The notes beneath the pieces were generated by a model that saw only the letters and a program-made list of their open reading frames with translations, had not been told where the DNA came from and did not search any database. From NCBI RefSeq assembly GCF_020857975.1, contig NZ_JACWUO010000022.1, forward strand, positions 1 through 61,074: a stretch of 61,074 bases of DNA, given 5' to 3'. The stretch comes from Stenotrophomonas rhizophila. Its GTDB lineage: Bacteria; Pseudomonadota; Gammaproteobacteria; Xanthomonadales; Xanthomonadaceae. Position 1 is the stretch's first letter. Every line of letters starts with the position of its first letter. This document shows, piece after piece, positions 17,210 through 25,624 of this stretch. Made by a program: the position numbers and the translations under genes.

Positions 17210-17779
17210 TTACGGGCGTTCCGGGCTCGGCCGCTTGGCCAGCTTGCGCTGCAGCGAACGCCGGTGCATGCCCAGCAGGCGCGCAGCGGCCGATACATTG
17301 CCGCCGGTTTCGTGCATGGCCTGCTGGATATGCTCCCACTGCAGGCGGCTGATCGGGGTCATCGCATCGGGCGGTTCCAGCTCGCCGTCATCGGCCGGGC
17401 CATCGTCCTCTTCGCCAAGCGCACGCAGGATCATCGGCACCGTGGCCGGCTTGGGCAGGTAGTCGTCGGCGCCGAGCTTGATCGCCTCCACCGCGGTGGC
17501 GATGCTGGCATAGCCGGTAACCAGCAGGATCCGCATGTCCTCGCGCAACGCGCGCAGCGGCTGGATCAGCGACAGGCCCGATTCGGCACCCAGCTTCAGG
17601 TCGATCAGCGCATAGGCCGGCGGCTGCTGGCGGGCCAGCAGCAGCGCCGAGGCGATATCGCTGGCGGTCACCGTTTCCAGGCCCTTGCGGGCCAGGCTGC
17701 GCTGCAGCGTGCGCAGGTACAGTTCGTCGTCGTCGACCAGCAGGCCATGGCTGGCCGCAGACGGGGAGGGCAGGGTCAT
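17210..17779 (-). CDS. RegA/ActR-type response regulator
   Basis: A 189-residue two-domain regulator. The receiver spans about residues 10-125, with acidic pocket DDD (16-18), phospho-acceptor Asp60 (LIDLKLG) and Lys of the DDYLPKP motif. The C-terminal Fis-type HTH (NVSAAARLLGMHRRSLQRKLAKR) is the near-invariant RegA/PrrA/ActR DNA-binding segment. Family members respond to redox state and control respiration and carbon genes. The start at 17779 overlaps the kinase stop (ATGA), so kinase and regulator are coupled. Confidence 0.9.
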   Translation of the reverse strand: MTLPSPSAASHGLLVDDDELYLRTLQRSLARKGLETVTASDIASALLLARQQPPAYALIDLKLGAESGLSLIQPLRALREDMRILLVTGYASIATAVEAIKLGADDYLPKPATVPMILRALGEEDDGPADDGELEPPDAMTPISRLQWEHIQQAMHETGGNVSAAARLLGMHRRSLQRKLAKRPSPERP

Positions 17780-19002
17780 GCGGAAGTCTCCGGAGACGAA
17801 AGCGGCAGGCGGAAGCCGACGCGGGTACCGGCACCACTGGCCGGGCGCATCCACAGCTCGCCGTCCAGGCGCTCGATGGTGGCATGGGACAGGGCCAGGC
17901 CGACGCCCATGCCCTGGCTCTTGCCGCTGTTGAACAAGGTGCCGGGCAGCACGGCCTGGCGCGCGTCGAAGCCGTGGCCGTAGTCGCGGACTTCGCCGAC
18001 CAGGTGGTCGCCTTCGATGCGCACGCTCAGGTCCACCTGCGGGCGCTCGGCTTTTTCGCCGGCGTCGGCGGCATTGTTGAGCAGCACCATCAGCAGGTGG
18101 CCGATGCCCGGGTCCAGCGGCAGGGTCAGCGGCGCATCGTCGTTGCGCTTGAGCGTGATGGTCGGGCGTACCAGCCGCCATTGTTCCAACACCTGCGGCA
18201 GGGTCACCCGGTCGCGCCCCGGCGCATCGCCGGCAGCCGGCCGGGCCAGCGCCAGCACCCGCTCGCGGCACTGCACCAGCAGTTCGCGCAGGGTTTCCAC
18301 GTCGTCGCGCATTTCGCTGCTTTCGCTCTGGTCGGCGATGTCGTCGGCCAGCAGGGTCATGGTCGCCAGCGGGGTGTTCAGTTCATGCGCCACCGAGGCG
18401 GCGTGGGTGGCCAGGGCGACGATGCCCTCATTGCGCACGAAGCGTTCGCGCAGCATCGCCAGTTCGTGCTCGCGCTGGCGCAGGGCGATCGCCAGCCGGG
18501 TGGCGAACACCAGTACCACGGTGGCCGACAGCAGGAAATTGCAGACCACGCCCCACTGCTGCATCTGCGCGCCGGTGAAGTAGCCGCTGGGCAGGGGCAG
18601 GCCGAAGATGCCGCTGGCCGCATAGCCGATCAGGCAGGCTGCGGCCACCGCCAGGGTCCAGCGCAGCGGCAGGGCCAGCGCGGCCAGCGCGATCAGGATC
18701 AGGAACAGCGAACCGAACGGGTTGGCGATGCCGCCGCTCCAGCCCACCATCCAGGTCAGCACGATCACATCGACCAGGATATGCCCGAAGGCCGTCAGCG
18801 GCGCGGTATCGTCCCCGTCCACGCGCAGCTGGGCGTACAGGTTGAACAGCGCCAGCACCGCCACCCCCGACCACAGCGGCCACTGCGGCAGCTCCAGCCC
18901 CAGCACCCAGCTGGCGACCAGGATGGTGGTGGCCTGGCCGGCCACGGCCAGCCAGCGCAGGCTGCACAAGGTGCGGAGGAAGGGGGCGTCGGTACCGGTC
19001 AT
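17776..19002 (-). CDS. RegB/PrrB-type redox sensor histidine kinase
   Basis: A 408-residue membrane kinase with about six N-terminal helices (residues 12-175). The periplasmic loop heptapeptide GGIANPF (90-96) matches the RegB quinone-binding GGxxNPF motif. The H-box AHELNTPLATM carries His206. Cys245 in VQCRERVL lies 39 residues later, equivalent to the redox-active Cys265 of Rhodobacter RegB. N, G1 and G2 boxes follow (LLNNAADA, DYGHGF, GMGVGLALSHATIERL). ATG 19002 begins MTGTDAPFLRTL; an upstream ATG at 19098 adds low-complexity residues. Confidence 0.9.
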   Translation of the reverse strand: MTGTDAPFLRTLCSLRWLAVAGQATTILVASWVLGLELPQWPLWSGVAVLALFNLYAQLRVDGDDTAPLTAFGHILVDVIVLTWMVGWSGGIANPFGSLFLILIALAALALPLRWTLAVAAACLIGYAASGIFGLPLPSGYFTGAQMQQWGVVCNFLLSATVVLVFATRLAIALRQREHELAMLRERFVRNEGIVALATHAASVAHELNTPLATMTLLADDIADQSESSEMRDDVETLRELLVQCRERVLALARPAAGDAPGRDRVTLPQVLEQWRLVRPTITLKRNDDAPLTLPLDPGIGHLLMVLLNNAADAGEKAERPQVDLSVRIEGDHLVGEVRDYGHGFDARQAVLPGTLFNSGKSQGMGVGLALSHATIERLDGELWMRPASGAGTRVGFRLPLSSPETSA

Positions 19003-19091
19003 TGCGCACATCCTATGCGCTCGCGGCGCGGCCTGCCTGCGACAATCGGCCGCATCGGCGGCGGCCGCCCCGGGAGGGCCGCCCAAGATGA

Positions 19092-19116
19092 GTGCCAACC
19101 AACGGTTGGCACCTAC
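19092..19116. repeat. REP-type palindrome, CTAC (inverted GTAG) foot
   Basis: GTGCCAACC-AAC-GGTTGGCAC followed by CTAC, directly upstream of the ispG promoter. Confidence 0.75.
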
Positions 19117-19133
19117 CGGCGCGCCGGGCGCGC

Positions 19134-19139
19134 TAAAAT
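19134..19139 (+). promoter_or_regulatory. -10 box of ispG, leaderless layout
   Basis: TAAAAT ends 6 nt before the ispG ATG at 19146. Standard spacing puts the transcription start on or beside the A of ATG. No Shine-Dalgarno fits in between. Confidence 0.55.
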
Positions 19140-19145
19140 GGCCCG

Positions 19146-20411
19146 ATGCACGACGCCGTCAGCCAACCGACCCAACCTTCCGACACCACCGTGTGGGCCC
19201 GCCGCCAGACCCAGTCCGTCCGTATCGGCGGCGTGGTCGTAGGGGGAGGCCACCCCGTGGTGGTGCAGTCGATGACCAACACCGACACCGCCGACATCGC
19301 CGGCAGCGTCAAGCAGGTGGCCGAACTGTGGCGGGCCGGCTCGGAAATGGTGCGCTTGACCGTCAACAACCCCGAGTCGGCGGCGGCGATCCCGCGGATC
19401 GTGGAAAAGCTGCAGATGATGGGCATCGAGGTGCCCCTGATCGGCGACTTCCACTACAACGGCCACCAGCTGCTGACCCAGGAGCCGGCCTGCGCGCAGG
19501 CGCTGGCCAAGTACCGGATCAACCCGGGCAACGTCGGCTTCGGCAAGAAGAAGGACACCCAGTTCGCGCAGCTGATCGAGTTCGCCATCCGCTACGACAA
19601 GCCGGTGCGGATCGGCGCCAACTGGGGCTCGCTGGACCAGTCGCTGGCCGCACGGCTGATGGACGAGAACAGCCAGCGCGCCCAGCCCTGGGATGCCGGC
19701 CGGGTGCTGCGCGAGGCGCTGATCCGCTCGGCGCTGGATTCGGCGCATACCGCCGTGGAGCTGGGCCTGCCGCGCGACCGCATCGTGCTGTCGGCCAAGG
19801 TCAGCGGCGTGCAGGAACTGATCGCGGTGTACCGCGACCTGGCCCAACGCTCGGACTTCGCCCTGCACCTGGGCCTGACCGAGGCCGGGATCGGCAGCAA
19901 GGGCATCGTCGCCTCCTCGGCGGCGCTGGCGGTGCTGCTGCAGGAAGGGATCGGCGACACCATCCGCATTTCGCTCACTCCCGAACCGGGCCAGTCGCGC
20001 ACCGCCGAGGTGATCGTGGCCCAGGAACTGCTGCAGACCACCGGCCAGCGCGCCTTCACCCCGCTGGTTACCGCCTGCCCGGGCTGCGGGCGGACCACCT
20101 CGGAGTTCTTCCAGGAACTGGCCAAGGTGGTGCAGAACCACGTGCGCGGGAAAATGCCCGAATGGAAGATCAGCCACCCCGGCGCGGAGAACATGACCCT
20201 GGCGGTGATGGGCTGCATCGTCAACGGGCCGGGCGAATCGCGCCACGCCAACATCGGCATCTCGCTGCCGGGCACCGGTGAAACCCCGGCCGCGCCGGTG
20301 TTCGTCGACGGCGAAAAGACCGTGACCCTGCGCGGCGAGAACATCGCCCAGGAGTTCGTGGCGCTGATCGACGACTACGTCGAACGCAAGTATGTCCGCA
20401 GCGTCGGATAA
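19146..20411 (+). CDS. ispG: Flavodoxin-dependent HMBPP synthase IspG
   Basis: A 421-residue [4Fe-4S] enzyme of the methylerythritol phosphate pathway, converting MEcPP to HMBPP. The N-terminal barrel has GGGHPVVVQSMTNTDT and IGDFHYNG. The C-terminal Fe-S domain carries the Cys ligands in ACPGCGRTTSEF and the GCIVNGPGESRHANIG segment. A REP element and a -10 box sit directly upstream. The PAP2 phosphatase gene starts inside its last 20 nt, so the pair is coupled. Confidence 0.97.
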   Translation: MHDAVSQPTQPSDTTVWARRQTQSVRIGGVVVGGGHPVVVQSMTNTDTADIAGSVKQVAELWRAGSEMVRLTVNNPESAAAIPRIVEKLQMMGIEVPLIGDFHYNGHQLLTQEPACAQALAKYRINPGNVGFGKKKDTQFAQLIEFAIRYDKPVRIGANWGSLDQSLAARLMDENSQRAQPWDAGRVLREALIRSALDSAHTAVELGLPRDRIVLSAKVSGVQELIAVYRDLAQRSDFALHLGLTEAGIGSKGIVASSAALAVLLQEGIGDTIRISLTPEPGQSRTAEVIVAQELLQTTGQRAFTPLVTACPGCGRTTSEFFQELAKVVQNHVRGKMPEWKISHPGAENMTLAVMGCIVNGPGESRHANIGISLPGTGETPAAPVFVDGEKTVTLRGENIAQEFVALIDDYVERKYVRSVG

Positions 20412-21099
20412 ACCGACGGTGCTGGCCGCGCCCGAGCCGGCGGCCGGGTTCCGCCGCTGGATGGGGCACAACGCCTGGCGCCTGGCGCTGCTGTTCGTGG
20501 GCGTGCTGCTGCCGCTGGCCGGCTTTGTGGCCCTGGCCGATGAAGTGCACGAGCTGGAGGCGCTGTATTTCGACGCGCCGCTGCTGTGGACGCTACACGA
20601 TCTGCATGCGCCGGGCCTGGACCGGTTCTTCGTGCTGCTGTCCAAGCTGGGCTATGAGTGGTTCCTGATTCCGGCCGATGTGCTGATCGTGGCCGCGTTG
20701 CTGTGGCGCCGGCGCTGGCGTGAGGCCAGTTTCGTGGCGATCTGCTTTGTCGGTTCGGCGCTGCTGAACGTGGGCAGCAAGCAGTTCTTCCAGCGCGACC
20801 GGCCCAGCCTGTGGGAATCGATCGCGCCGGAAAGCACGTTCAGTTTCCCCAGCGGCCATGCGATGGGCTCGATGACGCTGGCCATCACCGTGGTGCTGCT
20901 GGCCTGGAACACGCGCTGGCGCTGGCCGGTGCTGGTGCTGGCGCCGTCGTTCAGCCTGCTGGTCAGCGTGTCGCGGGTCTACCTGGGCGTGCATTACCCC
21001 TCCGACATCCTGGCCGGGTGGTGTGCGGCACTGGTTTGGGTGGTAGGGTGCTTCCTGGTCATGTTCCGCCGCCGGCATCCCTGGGGAGACCGGACGTAA
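20392..21099 (+). CDS. PAP2-family membrane phosphatase
   Basis: A 235-residue protein with five to six membrane helices and the three PAP2 motifs: KQFFQRDRP, FPSGHAMGS and SRVYLGVHYPSDILAG, holding the catalytic His pair and Arg residues. Relatives dephosphorylate undecaprenyl pyrophosphate, phosphatidylglycerol phosphate or lipid A. The gene overlaps ispG, which makes isoprenoid precursors, so a role in polyprenyl-phosphate recycling is plausible but not shown. It ends 222 nt before the gacA-like gene. Confidence 0.88.
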   Translation: MSAASDKPTVLAAPEPAAGFRRWMGHNAWRLALLFVGVLLPLAGFVALADEVHELEALYFDAPLLWTLHDLHAPGLDRFFVLLSKLGYEWFLIPADVLIVAALLWRRRWREASFVAICFVGSALLNVGSKQFFQRDRPSLWESIAPESTFSFPSGHAMGSMTLAITVVLLAWNTRWRWPVLVLAPSFSLLVSVSRVYLGVHYPSDILAGWCAALVWVVGCFLVMFRRRHPWGDRT

Positions 21100-21320
21100 G
21101 CGGGACGGGGCGTCAGGCGTGCCGAAAACGGCAGGGCGTCCCAGGATTCCGATAGGCCATGTAAACCGATAAGGCCTGGGGTGAAAGGCATACGGGAAGG
21201 GGCAAGACAGCAGGGTGTGATGCGGGCACCAGAACGCGGTGACAGGGGGCGGTGTTCCTTGTTATCGCGCTACCCCGCCGCTAGGCTTGCCCCGTTCGCA
21301 GCGTTTGATGAGGTGCGTGG

Positions 21321-21968
21321 ATGACGATTCGAGTGTATCTGGTGGACGATCATGCGCTGGTGCGAACCGGCATGAAGATGATCCTGTCCAACGAGACCGA
21401 TATCGAGGTAGTCGGTGAAGCGGACTCCGGCGAAGACGCGTTGCCCGACATCCGTCAGCTGCGCCCGGACGTGGTGCTGTGCGATCTGCACCTGCCGGGC
21501 GTGAGCGGCATGGAAGTCACCGAACGCGTGGTGCGCGGCGACCACGGCACGCGGGTGGTGATCGTATCGGTGCTGGAAGACGGCCCGATGCCCAAGCGGC
21601 TGCTCGAGGCCGGCGCGTCCGGCTATATCGGCAAGGGCTGCGATGCGCAGGAACTGCTGCGCGCGGTACGCGATGCGGCGCTGGGCCGGCGTTACCTGGG
21701 CAGCAGCATCGCGCAGAACCTGGCGTTGTCCAACGTGGAAGGCAGCCAGTCGCCCTTCGATTCGCTGTCGCCGCGCGAACTGGAAGTGGCCTTGCTGCTG
21801 ACCCAGGGCCTGCGCCAGGAAGACATCGCCAAGCGCTTGAGCCTGAGCGCCAAGACCGTCAACACGCACAAGGCCCGCCTGTTCGAGAAGATGGGCATCC
21901 ACGACAACATCGCGCTGGCACGCATGGCCAGCCAGTACGGCCTGGTGGATCCGGCGCGGCCGATGTAG
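21321..21968 (+). CDS. gacA: GacA/UvrY-type response regulator
   Basis: A 215-residue NarL/FixJ-type regulator. The receiver domain has VDDHALVRTGMK, phospho-acceptor Asp55 (LCDLHLPG) and Lys of GYIGKG. The LuxR-type HTH (LSPRELEVALLL...KTVNTHKARLFEKMG) closes the protein. Sequence and length are those of GacA/UvrY/VarA, which in gammaproteobacteria activate small RNAs that titrate RsmA/CsrA. No BarA/GacS kinase gene is adjacent, as usual. ATG 21321 is preceded by GATGAGG. A strong terminator follows. Confidence 0.85.
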   Translation: MTIRVYLVDDHALVRTGMKMILSNETDIEVVGEADSGEDALPDIRQLRPDVVLCDLHLPGVSGMEVTERVVRGDHGTRVVIVSVLEDGPMPKRLLEAGASGYIGKGCDAQELLRAVRDAALGRRYLGSSIAQNLALSNVEGSQSPFDSLSPRELEVALLLTQGLRQEDIAKRLSLSAKTVNTHKARLFEKMGIHDNIALARMASQYGLVDPARPM

Positions 21969-21990
21969 ATCCCGCTGCCGCACCCCATGA

Positions 21991-22020
21991 AAAAACGCCC
22001 GGGCATGCCCGGGCGTTTTT
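21991..22020. terminator. Bidirectional terminator gacA/eda
   Basis: AAAAACGCCCGGGC-AT-GCCCGGGCGTTTTT: a perfect palindrome with A-run and T-run on its two sides, between convergent gacA-like and eda. Confidence 0.9.
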
Positions 22021-22038
22021 CGTTGCGGCAACGTACCG

Positions 22039-22063
22039 GCAGAGCCACGCCATGCGTGGCTGC
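22039..22063. repeat. REP-type palindrome, GCAG-foot variant
   Basis: GCAGAGCCACGCCATGCGTGGCTGC, the same stem type as the GTAGAGCCACG elements at 39225 and 43461 but with a GCAG foot. Confidence 0.65.
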
Positions 22064-22078
22064 CCGCCGATACGCGCC

Positions 22079-22738
22079 TCAGCGCGAACGCACCCGTGCC
22101 ACGATCCTGGCCGCCTGCGCCGCGCTGTCGCGCACCTTGTCCCACTGGCCATGTTCGATCCAGCTGCCCGGCACCATCCACGAACCGCCGATGCAGACCA
22201 CATTCTTCTGCTCCAGGTACTCGGCCGCGGTGTCCTCGGTGATGCCGCCGGTCGGGCACAGCTTCAGGTCCGGGATCGGGCCGGCCAGGCCCTTGATCAT
22301 CGCCAGTCCGCCCACGGCCGAGGCCGGGAACAGCTTGCAGACGCGGAAGCCGCGCGCATACAGCGCCAGCATTTCGGTCGGCGACGCCGCACCCGGCACC
22401 ACCGGCAGTGGCGCCTGCGCCAGCGCGTCGGCCATGTGCGCCGGCGTGCCCGGGGTCACCAAGAAATCCGCGCCCGCATCGATGGCCTGCTGCATCTGCT
22501 CCACCGTCAGCACCGTGCCCGCGCCCACCACCACGTCCGGCAGCTCGCGCTTGAGCATCGCCAACGCCTCCATCGCCACCGGCGTACGCAGGGTCAGTTC
22601 GATCGCCGGCAGGCCGCCTTCCAGCAGCGCCGCGCTCACCGCGCGCGCCTGGTCGAGGGTGTGCACGGTCACTACCGGCAGGATGCCGGCGGCATGCAGC
22701 AGGGTTTCAGCTCGCTTCTGGTGTTCGGCAATGCTCAT
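22079..22738 (-). CDS. eda: KDPG/KHG aldolase Eda
   Basis: A 219-residue trimeric TIM-barrel aldolase cleaving 2-keto-3-deoxy-6-phosphogluconate to pyruvate and glyceraldehyde-3-P. It has PAIELTLRTP with the active-site Glu, VGAGTVLT, LVTPGTPAHM, the Schiff-base Lys in FRVCKLFPAS and PTGGI for phosphate binding. It is the last gene of the Entner-Doudoroff set, separated from edd by 202 nt that contain a large structured repeat. Confidence 0.96.
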   Translation of the reverse strand: MSIAEHQKRAETLLHAAGILPVVTVHTLDQARAVSAALLEGGLPAIELTLRTPVAMEALAMLKRELPDVVVGAGTVLTVEQMQQAIDAGADFLVTPGTPAHMADALAQAPLPVVPGAASPTEMLALYARGFRVCKLFPASAVGGLAMIKGLAGPIPDLKLCPTGGITEDTAAEYLEQKNVVCIGGSWMVPGSWIEHGQWDKVRDSAAQAARIVARVRSR

Positions 22739-22793
22739 GTTCGCTTTTCCTGTTCCGGATCATGCGGCGCAGGGAGGCGCCGCGATATGTCGT

Positions 22794-22901
22794 GAGGCAG
22801 TGGCGGGCCCCCATTCGGGACCGTAGAAAACAAGGACGTTTTCTACGAGGCCCCATGGATGGGTTCACGGCGTGTCCCGAATGGGGGCACGCCGCTGCCT
22901 C
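22794..22901 (+). repeat. Y-shaped structured repeat, copy A (edd-eda gap)
   Basis: Two 28-nt arms (22794-22821 and 22874-22901) pair at 26 of 28 positions and end in the conserved GGGAC/GTCCC. Between them lie a perfect 10-bp hairpin (22822-22831 with 22838-22847) with loop AAGGAC and a short hairpin CCC-ATGGAT-GGG (22852-22863), then ACGGCGT. The same architecture recurs at 43328-43436 (opposite strand) and 49735-49841. Strand is given as the one whose loops read ANGGAY; edd-eda is transcribed on the other strand. Confidence 0.85.
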
Positions 22902-22940
22902 AGCCAGGGAGTCCAACCGCTGCCGTTGGCTTCAAACGTA

Positions 22941-24857
22941 TCAGGCGTCCTTGGACTCATGCGGCGCCAACGCCGCCGAAGCGTCATGCCCCAACTCGTA
23001 CTCGGCGTCGTAGTTCCAGATGTCGCCCTCGGCGGTGGCCGGCCCGCACGAAATCGAAATCGCGCCCTGGTCGGCCGGGCCGACCAGGCGGCGGTTCATC
23101 GCGAACAGGTTGCGGCCCAGGTCATGCGCGGCCGGTGCGGTGTTCGCCGCCGGTGCGCGCGCGGCGAACTCGGCCGCATCCACCAGCAGCTCCAGCGTGC
23201 CGGCCTCGCCGTCCAAGCGGATCATGTCGCCCTCGCGCACGCGCGCCAGCGGACCGCCGCGCGAGGCTTCCGGGGTCATGTGGATCGCCGCCGGGAACTT
23301 GCCCGACGCGCCCGACAGACGGCCATCGGTGACCAGCGCCACGCGCCGGCCCTGGTTCTGCAGCAGGCCCAGCAGCGGCGCCAGCGAATGCAGTTCCGGC
23401 ATGCCATTGGCGCGCGGACCCTGGAAACGCACCACCGCGATGAAGTCGTGCGGCAGCACCCCGGCGGCATGCAGCTTGTTGAGCACCTGCGGCGCATCGA
23501 CCACCACCGCCGGCGCTTCGATCGTGCGGAACTGCGGCTTCACCGCCGACAGCTTGATCAGCGAACGGCCCAGGTTGCCGCGCAGCAGGCGCAGCCCGCC
23601 CTGGGCTTCGAACGGCGCGGCCACCCCGCGCACCACGTCCGGGTCGGCACTGTCGCGCACGCCGTCCAGGTAGATCAGCTTGCCCTCGCGCAGCGCCGGC
23701 TCCTGGCCGTACTGGGCCATGCCGCCTTCGGCCACGGTCTGCAGGTCGGCATGCATCAGCCCGGCCTCCATCAGTTCGCGGAACACGAACGCGGTACCAC
23801 CGGCGGCGGCAAAACGATTCACGTCGGCCTCGCCGTTCGGGTACACCCGCGCCAGCAGCGGAATCAGCTGCGACAGCTGGTCCATGTCGTCCCAGGTCAG
23901 TACGATGCCGGCCGCACGCGCCACCGCGATCCAGTGGATGGTGTGGTTGGTCGAACCACCGGTGGCCATCAGGGTGACCACCGCATTGACGATCGCGCGT
24001 TCGTCAATCAAGCGGCCGAGCGGACGGAAATCATCGCCCAGCGCGCAGATTTCCAGCGCACGTTCGGCCGCGCGGCGGGTCAATGCATCGCGCAGCGGGG
24101 TATCGGGGTTGACGAACGAGGCGCCCGGCAACTGCACGCCCATCGCCTCGAGCAGGGTCTGGTTGGAATTGGCGGTGCCGTAGAAGGTGCAGGTGCCGGC
24201 GCCGTGGTAGGACGCCGCTTCGGCTTCCAGCAGCTCCTCGCGCGAGGCCAGACCGGCGGCATAGCGTTCGCGCACCTCGGCCTTCTGCTTGTTGGGAATG
24301 CCCGGGGTCATCGGCCCGGCCGGCAGGAAGATCGCCGGCAGGTGGCCGAACGCCAGCGCGCCGATCAGCAGGCCCGGCACGATCTTGTCGCACACGCCCA
24401 GATAGACGCTGGCGTCGAACATGTCGTGGCTCAGCCCGATCGCGGTGGCCTGGGCGATCACATCGCGCGAGAACAGCGACAGCTCCATGCCGCCGCGGCC
24501 CTGGGTGACACCGTCGCACATCGCCGGTACGCCGCCGGCGACCTGGGCGGTGGCGCCCATCGCGCGCGCGGTATCGCGCAGGATCTCCGGGTAGTGCTCG
24601 AACGGCTGGTGGGCCGAGAGCATGTCGTTGTAGGCGGTGACGATGCCCAGGTTCGGGGTGACCCCGCCGCGCAGGCGCGACTTGTCGGTCGGGCCGCAGG
24701 CGGCGAAGCCGTGGGCAAGGTTGCCGCAGCTCAGGCGCGAACGGAACGGACCTTCGCGCAGCGCGGCGTCGATGCCGGCCAGGTAGGCCGCGCGTGAGGC
24801 GACGCTGCGCTGGACGATGCGCTCGGTGATGGCATGAAGTGTGGGATGCAGGCTCAT
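22941..24857 (-). CDS. edd: 6-phosphogluconate dehydratase Edd
   Basis: A 638-residue Fe-S dehydratase of the IlvD/Edd family, converting 6-phosphogluconate to KDPG. The cluster ligands are in the N-terminal CGPTDKSR, GGVPAMCDGVTQG and the VCDKIVPGLL segment; GGSTNHTIHW and the C-terminal TDGRLSGASGKFPAAIH are diagnostic. The length is typical (E. coli 603). It follows pgl after 44 nt, so it is probably cotranscribed from the zwf promoter. Confidence 0.97.
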   Translation of the reverse strand: MSLHPTLHAITERIVQRSVASRAAYLAGIDAALREGPFRSRLSCGNLAHGFAACGPTDKSRLRGGVTPNLGIVTAYNDMLSAHQPFEHYPEILRDTARAMGATAQVAGGVPAMCDGVTQGRGGMELSLFSRDVIAQATAIGLSHDMFDASVYLGVCDKIVPGLLIGALAFGHLPAIFLPAGPMTPGIPNKQKAEVRERYAAGLASREELLEAEAASYHGAGTCTFYGTANSNQTLLEAMGVQLPGASFVNPDTPLRDALTRRAAERALEICALGDDFRPLGRLIDERAIVNAVVTLMATGGSTNHTIHWIAVARAAGIVLTWDDMDQLSQLIPLLARVYPNGEADVNRFAAAGGTAFVFRELMEAGLMHADLQTVAEGGMAQYGQEPALREGKLIYLDGVRDSADPDVVRGVAAPFEAQGGLRLLRGNLGRSLIKLSAVKPQFRTIEAPAVVVDAPQVLNKLHAAGVLPHDFIAVVRFQGPRANGMPELHSLAPLLGLLQNQGRRVALVTDGRLSGASGKFPAAIHMTPEASRGGPLARVREGDMIRLDGEAGTLELLVDAAEFAARAPAANTAPAAHDLGRNLFAMNRRLVGPADQGAISISCGPATAEGDIWNYDAEYELGHDASAALAPHESKDA

Positions 24858-24901
24858 TGGCTACCGGCTATGAGAGGGCGAACGAACGACACCGGGCACG
24901 A

Positions 24902-25624
24902 TCAGTCGCACCAGTGGATGCGCAGTTTCGCGCCGTCGAGATCGATCGCATTGAGGATGGGATACAGCTGTGGGTTGTTGCTTTCCAGCGCCTGCCTGAG
25001 CACTTCCAGCTTCTGCTTGCCGCGCAGCAGCAGCAGGCGTTGGCGGCTCTGCTTCAACCCATGCGGGGTCAGCGTGATGCGCAGCGGCCACTGGTTGGCG
25101 CCGGGGCAGCCGGTGGCGTCCAGCGCGGCGTAGGGCAGGGTGCTTTCCAGTGCGCGGGCCAGGTCCCTGGAGCCGGGGAACAGCGAGGCGGTATGCCCGT
25201 CGTTGCCCATGCCGAGCACGCTCAGGCACGGCGCCTGGGTGTGCTGGGCCTGCAGGTTGGCGGTGTAGACGCACTCGGGCAGCGGCTTGCCGACCCGCAC
25301 CAGCGGATCGAAGTGCGCGCCTTCGGCACGGGTGAGGAAGCTCTCGCGCACCAGCCAGGCATTGCTGTCGCGGTCCTGCGGCGACAGCCAGCGCTCATCG
25401 ACCAGGCTCACTTCGACCCGGTCCCAGTGCACGTCCAGCTCGGCCAGCGCCTGGTATACCGGCGCCGGCGTGGTGCCGCCGGACAGCAGCATGCGTGCAC
25501 GCCCGAACGCGGCGATGTCGTGGTTGAGCGCCTGCGCCATTTCAGCGGCGACGGCCTCGATCCAGGCATCGGCATCGCCATGGCGGACCAGGGTGTAACG
25601 ATCGGAAATGTCCAAGGTGTTCAT
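24902..25624 (-). CDS. pgl: 6-phosphogluconolactonase Pgl
   Basis: A 240-residue lactonase of the DevB/SOL type hydrolysing 6-phosphogluconolactone. It has MLLSGGTTPAPVYQAL at the N-terminus, VSLVDERWLSPQDRDSN and LGMGNDGHTASLFPGS, the family signature. The start at 25624 overlaps the glk stop (ATGA). It links zwf to edd in the pathway and in the operon. Several in-frame upstream Mets lie inside glk and are unlikely starts. Confidence 0.96.
   Translation of the reverse strand: MNTLDISDRYTLVRHGDADAWIEAVAAEMAQALNHDIAAFGRARMLLSGGTTPAPVYQALAELDVHWDRVEVSLVDERWLSPQDRDSNAWLVRESFLTRAEGAHFDPLVRVGKPLPECVYTANLQAQHTQAPCLSVLGMGNDGHTASLFPGSRDLARALESTLPYAALDATGCPGANQWPLRITLTPHGLKQSRQRLLLLRGKQKLEVLRQALESNNPQLYPILNAIDLDGAKLRIHWCD

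Noticed and set aside
22739..22793. Third ANGGA hairpin (CGGCGC-AGGGAG-GCGCCG) beside repeat copy A
   Set aside because: It has no counterpart in copies B and C, so it may be chance in GC-rich sequence.
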